Shown piece after piece: positions 59,049 to 64,000 of a stretch of 64,000 nucleotides of DNA. The stretch is from Nocardia jiangxiensis NBRC 101359 (GTDB taxonomy: Bacteria; Actinomycetota; Actinomycetes; Mycobacteriales; Mycobacteriaceae). The stretch spans positions 1 through 64,000 of the forward strand of contig NZ_BAGB01000171.1 in assembly GCF_000308615.1 (NCBI RefSeq). The letters are read 5' to 3'. Position 1 is the stretch's first letter. Each line of letters begins with the position of its first letter. Under the pieces are notes generated by a model, which saw only the letters and a list, made by a program, of their open reading frames with translations, ran no database searches and was not told the DNA's origin. The translations under genes and the position numbers were made by a program.

Positions 59049-59182
59049 GTCGAATCCTGACCCGTCAACCCACGTCCGGCACGGAAACCTTCGCCTCCAC
59101 ATCGGCAATCGATCCGACTCCGCCAATTCTTGCCTGCGTCGAGTCGTTTCCCTTCAGTGGGAATGTGCTGCGATGACGACGT

Positions 59183-59614
59183 TCACCCCGGTGGGTTCTG
59201 CTCGCCCCGGAGGTAGGCGCGGATGCCGGGCAGGCTGGGGGCTTCCGGCATGATGTCGGAGAGTTCGGGCATGTCATCCAGCTCGGCCGCGACCGGGGCG
59301 GTGAGGGCCTGATGCTGTTCGCGGACGTTCCCGGCCGCCGCCTGGACCACGTCGACGATGAGGCGCGCGAGGTCGTCGGGCGTCTTACGCAGTGCGGCGG
59401 TGGTCAGCGTCAGATCGGCCAATACGCCGTCCGAGTCCACGGTGACCTCCACCGACCGGTCGGGTGAATTGGCCTGTGCCCGAATCGCTTCCCGCTGCTT
59501 GTACGCCTCGGCCAGTTGGCCCTGCTTCCGCTCGTAGGCGTCCAGGAGGTGCTCGACCTGGTTACGCAACCCATTGTTGGCCGACAACAGGCCCTCACGC
59601 TTCCAGCGGTCCAT
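59183..59614 (-). CDS. YbaB/EbfC family protein, EspL-like
   Basis: A 143-residue protein of the YbaB/EbfC nucleoid-associated fold. An N-terminal helical hairpin (about 5-45, NNGLRNQVEHLLDAYERKQG) is followed by the beta strands EVTVDSDGVLADLTLT and a C-terminal helix with DDLARLIVDVVQAA. ESX loci carry such proteins (EspL in mycobacterial ESX-1), where they act with secreted substrates. Its position between the WXG100 gene and the giant suggests a chaperone or assembly role. ATG 59614 is used; a TTG at 59623 with GGTGAG 9 nt upstream would add three residues and is a real alternative. The 134-bp gap to the giant gene holds only the giant's Shine-Dalgarno sequence. Confidence 0.88.
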   Translation of the reverse strand: MDRWKREGLLSANNGLRNQVEHLLDAYERKQGQLAEAYKQREAIRAQANSPDRSVEVTVDSDGVLADLTLTTAALRKTPDDLARLIVDVVQAAAGNVREQHQALTAPVAAELDDMPELSDIMPEAPSLPGIRAYLRGEQNPPG

Positions 59615-59673
59615 AGGTGACAATTTTTCCCGCTCACCGCTGATGGGAAGACCACGGCCGCCCCTCGATGCTG

Positions 59674-61323
59674 CTACCGCCTGTCCGGCACCGCAGCTCG
59701 TGCCATCACCACCAGCAAGCGATGCAACACCTTGGCCGGGCCGCGAGCCTTGCTGCCGTGCATCTCGACCGCGGCGAATCCGGCGGCCAGGGCTCGACCG
59801 GGCGAGAGCCTGTCGTTGTCGAAGCTGTAGTCGTCCAGTTGGGCCCGCCAGCGCTTGTAGCCGCTGACGATGTGGCCCATGTTGTTGTCCTGGGCGCCGC
59901 TGATCCGCAGGTATTCGGTGATCAACGCGCGCTGGGCTTCGCGCCGGGCGCGCAGCCTACCGGTGAGGTCGAGCACGTGGCCGAGTTCGAGCAGCATCGT
60001 CGCGTACATCGGCCGCCGCTCCGTCTTGTCCGTGGATCGGGTTGCCACCCTGTCGCGTTCGATGAGCAGGCCAGGGTCCTCCACGGCAGCCCGGGTGAGG
60101 ACGATCCACGGTTCCGGAGCCTGCGAGAAATCTGCCCCGGAGCCCGATGTGGCTGCCGCACAACGGTTCTCGACTTGCGACATCGGGCCGCTCGCGGCGA
60201 TCGCGATGCCGCGGAGAATGATCGAATACTTCGTGAGCACCGTGTCGACGGCATCGGCGATGTCCTGCGCCGTCTGTTCGGCGACACCGGTCGCCTCGAA
60301 TCCGGTGATCTCGAGGCCGTGCCTGGCGGCCATCTCCCGCAGGATGCGCATCGCCTCGTCATCGGTCTCCGGCCGCGGCCGCACCGCCGCGGGCTCCCGG
60401 CGTGCAGGTGTGGCGCGGCGTTTCTCTTCGCCCGGCTTGGCGGGGCTCGGTGGGCGGTCGGGTTTGCGCGGTGGGGAAACTCTTGGTGGCGTTCGGCTTT
60501 CAGGGGAGTTCGCGGTCTCCGGTGTGCTCGACCTCGCCGCGTTTCGAGCCCAAGGCGTATCTGCCGGCGGGCGGGCGGAAATGTTGCGAGCCGCCGCGCT
60601 CGGATTGGCCGGCGTCGTGCTGGTGCGGGCATCGGCGGCCCGGGTCGCCGAAGGGGCGGAGGTGTTCAGAGCGGAGGTGCTCGATGCGGGCACTGTGGGC
60701 TGCTGTTGGTCTGCGTTCGAGCCGTCGTCGGCCGGGTCGGAGCCGTTGCCGGGAGAGCCTGAATCGGACGAGCCCGGCTGTTGTTGCGCGGCCGGTTGCT
60801 GTTGTGCGGCCGGTTGCTGCTGGTTCGTGCTGGCGGCAGGCTGCGCGGCGTTGTCGGACGGCTCGGAACCCGTGTTGTCCGCCGCCGCGGCCGTCGGTGC
60901 GCCCGACGACCCGGTGGATTGCTGGGTGGGCTGGGCGCTCTGGTTCGGGTAGCCGGAGGTGGGCGAGGAGATCGGCGACGGATCCGTCGTCGAGGTGCCG
61001 GTGTTCGCCGGATCGGCGTTGCGAATCTGCGCGGCGCCGCTCTTGTCCTGATTCTCGAACGAATCGGTGATGTTGCGCAGGTCGGCGCCCATCGCGCGCA
61101 CGGCGGCGACCAGGTTGTCCATACCCTCCATGCCCTGTTTCTCGCCCGGGACATAGGTTTTCGCGAAGGTCTTACCGGGTTCGTCGTTACCCCAGCAGTC
61201 GCCCTCCTGGCCCAATGCGGCCTTCAATTCCGCCACCATGCGTGCCGTCTCGTCGGCGACCTGATCCAATTCCCGCGCTGAGGCACGCATCCCGCCGGTG
61301 TCGATCCACAGCGACTCGCTCAT
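59674..61323 (-). CDS. WXG100-family ESX protein with Pro/Ser/Gln-rich linker and degenerate metallopeptidase-like C-terminus
   Basis: A 549-residue protein. Residues 1-100 form a WXG100-type helical hairpin with Trp44-Gly45 at the turn (GDCWGNDEPG) and Tyr57-x3-Glu61, matching the YxxxD/E secretion signal. Residues about 105-320 are low-complexity, rich in Ser, Thr, Pro, Gln and Ala (three AAQQQP-type units). Residues 330-549 form a globular domain containing MLLELGHVLD (443-452). This aligns with the HExGH zinc motif of zincin toxins, but the first His is Leu445. The usual downstream E-x-x-A-D-type segment reads ALAAGFAAVE, so peptidase activity is probably lost. It lies 59 bp upstream of the YbaB-like gene in the same direction, consistent with one operon ending in the giant gene. 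Export by an ESX system is inferred. Confidence 0.92.
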   Translation of the reverse strand: MSESLWIDTGGMRASARELDQVADETARMVAELKAALGQEGDCWGNDEPGKTFAKTYVPGEKQGMEGMDNLVAAVRAMGADLRNITDSFENQDKSGAAQIRNADPANTGTSTTDPSPISSPTSGYPNQSAQPTQQSTGSSGAPTAAAADNTGSEPSDNAAQPAASTNQQQPAAQQQPAAQQQPGSSDSGSPGNGSDPADDGSNADQQQPTVPASSTSALNTSAPSATRAADARTSTTPANPSAAARNISARPPADTPWARNAARSSTPETANSPESRTPPRVSPPRKPDRPPSPAKPGEEKRRATPARREPAAVRPRPETDDEAMRILREMAARHGLEITGFEATGVAEQTAQDIADAVDTVLTKYSIILRGIAIAASGPMSQVENRCAAATSGSGADFSQAPEPWIVLTRAAVEDPGLLIERDRVATRSTDKTERRPMYATMLLELGHVLDLTGRLRARREAQRALITEYLRISGAQDNNMGHIVSGYKRWRAQLDDYSFDNDRLSPGRALAAGFAAVEMHGSKARGPAKVLHRLLVVMARAAVPDRR

Positions 61324-61329
61324 GCCACG

Positions 61330-61431
61330 TCAGTCAGTGCCGTCCCACGTAGGTTTCGGGGTGGCTTCTTTCGGGATTGTGGTGGGGGTGACCTTCGGAT
61401 CTTCGGGGCTGTTTCGAACCTCGTTCGGCAT
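61330..61431 (-). CDS. Possible 33-residue Pro/Thr/Lys-rich peptide upstream of the WXG100 gene
   Basis: A short ATG frame (MPNEVRNSPE, then PKVTPTTIPK, ending PTWDGTD) stops 6 nt before the start codon of the WXG100 gene. AGGTAG lies 6 nt upstream of its ATG. It could be a real small ESX-locus peptide or a leader that couples translation to the next gene. The composition is unlike random high-GC frames (few Arg), but the length makes the call uncertain. Confidence 0.4.
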   Translation of the reverse strand: MPNEVRNSPEDPKVTPTTIPKEATPKPTWDGTD

Positions 61432-61784
61432 ATCAACTACCTAATCGTCATAATGCGGGCAGCCGCGCAGCCGACCGGCGTCTACCTGCGGTTTTGTGGC
61501 CGACGTGGCGCCGTCCCCGGGCGCTCAATTATGACTCGGCACCGAATCGAGGTGTTGCCGACACTGGGAACGTCTCCCGGTGGTGAACGCCTCGTCGGAA
61601 GAACTCGACTCGAGCCGGAGGGCAGGTCCGGAATACGCCGCGGACCTGCCCCTCATGGGGTCCCCGACGTCCCGGCATACGAACCGCGACATTCTGGTCG
61701 ATGGGCAACAGATCGTGATCCGGCCGGTCGGGACCGTTGTGCGCTGAGTGCGGTGGTCCGATGGGTGAGCCGTACGGATGAGAA
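61432..61784. other. Intergenic region upstream of the ESX-type operon
   Basis: About 350 bp with no convincing gene. Short frames on both strands have Arg/Pro/Ser-rich shadow composition. The operon promoter on the minus strand should lie here. The AT-richer stretch GCATTATGACGATTAGG (about 61,443-61,459 read on the minus strand) is the best place for a -10 element, but I see no convincing -35 partner. A lone palindrome CCGTACGG sits at 61770-61777. Confidence 0.5.
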
Positions 61785-61811
61785 TGGTCCGGGGGCGCGG
61801 CTCCCGGACCA
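61785..61811 (-). terminator. Hairpin terminator downstream of adhC
   Basis: A perfect 9-bp stem, TGGTCCGGG (61785-61793) with CCCGGACCA (61803-61811) and a 9-nt loop, starts 11 bp after the adhC stop. On the minus strand it is followed by TTCTC, a weak T-tract, which fits an actinobacterial intrinsic-type terminator. Confidence 0.65.
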
Positions 61812-61822
61812 CGGGGTGTCGG

Positions 61823-62866
61823 TCAGATGGTGGCCGTGTCGATTACGAAGCGGTAGCGTACGTCGGAGTTGTCGACGCGTTCGTATGCCTCGTTGATCTG
61901 GCTCGCCTCGATCAGTTCGATCTCCGCGCCCAGGCCGTGCTCGGCGCAGAAGTCGAGCATCTCCTGGGTCTCGGCGATGCCGCCGATCATGGAGCCGGCG
62001 AGGATCTTGGCACCCCCGAGCAGCGAGAACAGGTTCAGTGAGATGGGCTCCTCGGGGGCGCCCACGTTCACCAGCGCGCCGCCGGTCTTCAACAGGCTCA
62101 GGTACGCGCCGAAGTTCAGCGGCGCGGACACCGTGGAGAGGATGACGTCGAAGGAACCAGCCAGCTCCTCGAACGTTTTCGGATCGCTGGTGGCGTAGTA
62201 GTGGTCGGCGCCCAGCTTCAGGCCGTCGTCCTTCTTACGCAGCGACTGAGACAGGACGGTGACCTCCGCGCCGAGAGCGTGGGCGATCTTGACGGCCATG
62301 TGGCCCAGGCCGCCCAGCCCGATCACGGCGACCTGCTTGCCGGGGCCGGCGCCCCAGTGCTTGAGCGGGGAATACGTGGTGATGCCGGCGCACAGTAGCG
62401 GTGCGGCCACGTCGAGGGACAGGCCCTCGGGGATGCGGACGGTGAAGGCGTCGGCAACGACGATCTTCTGCGAGTAGCCGCCGTAGGTGGGCTCGCCGTC
62501 CTTGCCCACGCCGTTGTACGTCTGTACGTTTCCCCGCACGCAGTGCTGCTCCTGGCCGTTGAGGCACGGCTCGCACACGCGGCAGGAATCGACCATGCAG
62601 CCGACGCCGACGCGGTCGCCGACCTTGAACTTGGTCACAGCCGAACCGACGGCCTCGACGATGCCGGCGATCTCGTGCCCCGGGACCATCGGGAAGATGG
62701 CCTCGCCCCATCCCGCACGGGCCTGGTGGATGTCGGAGTGGCAGATCCCCGCGAACTTGATGTCGATCAGTACGTCGTGCTCGCCGACCGTGCGGCGCTC
62801 GATGGTGGTGCGCTCCAGTGGAGCCTTGGCGCTGGGCGCGGCATATGCGGCAACAGTGGTGGTCAT
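61823..62866 (-). CDS. adhC: NADP-dependent zinc alcohol dehydrogenase, AdhC-type
   Basis: A 347-residue cytosolic medium-chain dehydrogenase of the cinnamyl-alcohol-dehydrogenase subgroup, oxidising alcohols or reducing aldehydes. Catalytic zinc ligands Cys42 (GICHSDIH) and His64-Glu65 (PGHE) are present, as are the four structural-zinc cysteines 95, 98, 101 and 109. The coenzyme motif is IGLGGLGHMA, followed by VLSQS, typical of NADP(H)-preferring members. The whole sequence closely resembles mycobacterial AdhC, including the endings GGIAETQEML and DVRYRFVID. ATG 62866 is chosen because the family begins MxTVAAYAA; the upstream extension to 62995 is not conserved and overlaps the regulator promoter. 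It is divergent from the XRE regulator, which probably controls it. Confidence 0.96.
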   Translation of the reverse strand: MTTTVAAYAAPSAKAPLERTTIERRTVGEHDVLIDIKFAGICHSDIHQARAGWGEAIFPMVPGHEIAGIVEAVGSAVTKFKVGDRVGVGCMVDSCRVCEPCLNGQEQHCVRGNVQTYNGVGKDGEPTYGGYSQKIVVADAFTVRIPEGLSLDVAAPLLCAGITTYSPLKHWGAGPGKQVAVIGLGGLGHMAVKIAHALGAEVTVLSQSLRKKDDGLKLGADHYYATSDPKTFEELAGSFDVILSTVSAPLNFGAYLSLLKTGGALVNVGAPEEPISLNLFSLLGGAKILAGSMIGGIAETQEMLDFCAEHGLGAEIELIEASQINEAYERVDNSDVRYRFVIDTATI

Positions 62867-62914
62867 GGTGTCCAGCGTCCGCGACGAACCGGCACTCGCC
62901 CAGCCCACCGCTTT

Positions 62915-62968
62915 ACGTACGTCCAGTGGTCCTACTACTGACAGGGTCAGGCTCGTGGTCGTACGACC
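62915..62968. promoter_or_regulatory. Divergent promoter region with two CGTACG-core palindromes
   Basis: The 118-bp gap between adhC and the regulator gene contains ACGTACGT (62915-62922) and the perfect 12-bp palindrome GGTCGTACGACC (62957-62968). Their shared CGTACG cores are 44 bp apart, close to four helical turns. The second ends 16 bp before the regulator ATG. They are candidate operators for the adjacent dimeric HTH regulator. Confidence 0.5.
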
Positions 62969-62984
62969 GGGAATACTGGAGAAC

Positions 62985-63908
62985 ATGAGCGACAACCTCG
63001 CCCCGGACGACGCTCGGGCCGGCCATTCCGACGGCCTGGACCAACGTGCCGAGCTCAGCGAGTTCCTGCGTACGCGCCGGGCCCGGCTCGACCCGGGCGA
63101 TGTGGGGATTCCCTGGCATGGGCGGCACCGACGGGTGCCGGGTCTGCGTCGCGAGGAACTGGCGCAGCTGGCAGGGGTCTCGGTGGCTTACTACACACGG
63201 CTGGAGCAGGGCAACGGGCGCAATGTGTCGGCGGAGGTGCTCGACTCGATCGCGCGCGCTCTGCGGCTGACCGACGCCGAGCGCGCGCACCTCACTCATC
63301 TCGCCAAGCCGAAGCAGCTGCGGCGCAAGTATCGGCCGCCCAAGCGGCAGCAGGTGCGGGTCACGCTGCAGCAACTGCTGGAGTCGATGGACGGGATGCC
63401 CGCGTATGTGGCCGGGGCGCGGTCGGAGATTCTCGCATGGAACCGAATGGCGGCGGCGCTCTTCGGTGACTGGGGGCAGTTGCCACCCACTGAACGCAAC
63501 TGGGCGCGGCTGACATTTCTTTCTCCCGACTACCGGCGGCTGTTCCTCGACTGGGATTCCAAGGCGTCCGACATGGTCAGCTATCTGCGGCTGTATGCGG
63601 GCCAGCACCCGGACGATCCGGATCTGTCGGCGTTGGTGGGGGAGTTGTCGGTCAAGAGCGAGGAATTCCGGCGGCTGTGGGCCACGCACGACGTGAAGGA
63701 GAAGGGGCACGGCGTCAAGCGGATGCGGCACCCTCTGGTCGGCGAGCTGACGCTGGCGTACGAGACGCTGTACCTGCCGGACGACACGGAGCAGTATTTG
63801 TGCGTCTACCATGCCGAACCGGGCTCGCCGTCGGCCGAGGCCCTGTGTCTGCTGGCCAGTTGGGGCACAGACGCCGCTCAGGCCCCCACCAAATCAACCC
63901 GCCCATGA
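62985..63908 (+). CDS. XRE-family transcriptional regulator with MmyB-like ligand-binding domain
   Basis: A 307-residue DNA-binding regulator. The N-terminal HTH (about 20-90) shows the family hallmarks FLRTRRARL, RRVPGLRREELAQLAGVSV, YYTRLEQG and LDSIARALRL. The C-terminal part (about 120-300) matches MmyB-like PAS-related ligand-binding domains (ILAWNRMAAALFGDW, RNWARLTFLSPDYR, HPLVGELTLAYETL). Such regulators often sit divergently beside a dehydrogenase or reductase gene they control, as here with adhC. The ATG at 62985 directly precedes the conserved start; GGAG lies only 3 nt upstream, a short spacing. The longer frame from 62487 runs antisense to adhC and is rejected. Confidence 0.95.
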   Translation: MSDNLAPDDARAGHSDGLDQRAELSEFLRTRRARLDPGDVGIPWHGRHRRVPGLRREELAQLAGVSVAYYTRLEQGNGRNVSAEVLDSIARALRLTDAERAHLTHLAKPKQLRRKYRPPKRQQVRVTLQQLLESMDGMPAYVAGARSEILAWNRMAAALFGDWGQLPPTERNWARLTFLSPDYRRLFLDWDSKASDMVSYLRLYAGQHPDDPDLSALVGELSVKSEEFRRLWATHDVKEKGHGVKRMRHPLVGELTLAYETLYLPDDTEQYLCVYHAEPGSPSAEALCLLASWGTDAAQAPTKSTRP

Positions 63909-63956
63909 CACTGTCGGCAGAGCGCGATCCGCGCGGCCGGGCCATCCGAATTCAGC

Positions 63957-63994
63957 TCCGAATATCCAGAACTCGGCATTTTCGGATATTCGGA
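63957..63994. terminator. 11-bp perfect inverted repeat at the right edge
   Basis: TCCGAATATCC (63957-63967) and GGATATTCGGA (63984-63994) form an 11-bp stem with a 16-nt loop, about 50 bp after the regulator stop. The stem is AT-rich with no T-tract, so it could be a terminator or an operator of a gene beyond the window. Confidence 0.4.
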
Positions 63995-64000
63995 TCCGCG

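Noticed and set aside
10845..59048. Possibility that the giant is several genes merged by sequencing errors
   Set aside because: There is no stop in frame across 48 kb, domains continue across every linker in one frame, and the linkers share the same Pro-rich style. A single gene is the simplest reading, though resequencing would settle it.
59049..59126. Upstream extension of the giant gene
   Set aside because: The 26 extra residues are Arg/Trp-rich, unlike WXG100-like N-termini, while ATG 59048 has an AGGA at the right distance and starts the conserved sequence.
61453..61896. 147-codon frame on the plus strand and a 95-codon frame on the minus strand (61525-61812)
   Set aside because: Arg/Pro/Ser-rich shadow composition, no recognisable domain, and overlap with the adhC terminator and 3' end.
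62487..62984. Upstream extension of the XRE regulator frame
   Set aside because: It runs antisense through adhC and has no domain content; the HTH begins just after ATG 62985.
1..64000. tRNA, rRNA, CRISPR arrays, insertion sequences or phage genes
   Set aside because: No cloverleaf-like segments, regular spacer repeats, transposase motifs or terminal inverted repeats with target duplications were seen on reading both strands.

Overview
The window looks like a chromosome segment from a high-GC actinomycete of the Nocardia / Mycobacteriales group. Four things point there: high G+C with GC-ending codons, an alcohol dehydrogenase very like mycobacterial AdhC, type VII (ESX) secretion proteins of the WXG100 and YbaB/EspL kinds, and a modular type I polyketide synthase. 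The genus is an inference.

Left edge (1-7457, + strand): the 3' part of a modular PKS gene. It holds the tail of one module (methylmalonyl-type AT, KR, ACP) and one full module (KS-AT(malonyl)-DH-KR-ACP), with no thioesterase. A two-repeat protein of unknown function (7454-8632, -) converges on it and shares the stop-codon bases. Next come a PAS-GGDEF diguanylate cyclase (8803-10074, -) and a small membrane-anchored or lipoprotein-like protein (10285-10812, +).

Centre (10845-61431, - strand): one ESX-type locus fills about 50 kb. In transcription order it reads: a possible 33-residue peptide, a 549-aa WXG100 protein with a degenerate metallopeptidase-like tail, a YbaB/EbfC protein resembling the EspL class, and a single uninterrupted 48,204-bp gene for a 16,067-residue protein (about 1.7 MDa). 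The giant begins with a WXG100-like/CpnT-type N-terminus. It continues as a mosaic: a SecA-like ATPase, about 22 LuxR-type HTH units with sigma-70-, XRE- and GntR-like units, seven papain-fold (Tox-PL-like) Cys-His-Asp modules, a PP2C phosphatase, an alpha/beta hydrolase, a zincin, an ADP-ribosyltransferase, a bacterial sugar transferase (monotopic phosphoglycosyl transferase), two single kinase-like domains, and a five-fold C-terminal array of APH-type kinase plus a repeated accessory module. Architecture and operon suggest a T7SS-linked polymorphic-toxin mega-effector. Export and toxicity are inferences.

Right edge (61823-63908): adhC (-) and a divergent XRE/MmyB-type regulator (+) share a 118-bp intergenic region with two palindromes having a CGTACG core. 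A hairpin terminator follows adhC. I found no tRNA, rRNA, CRISPR array, insertion sequence or phage gene.

Residue numbers for the giant protein count from its proposed ATG at 59048. Domain boundaries are approximate; motif positions were counted codon by codon.
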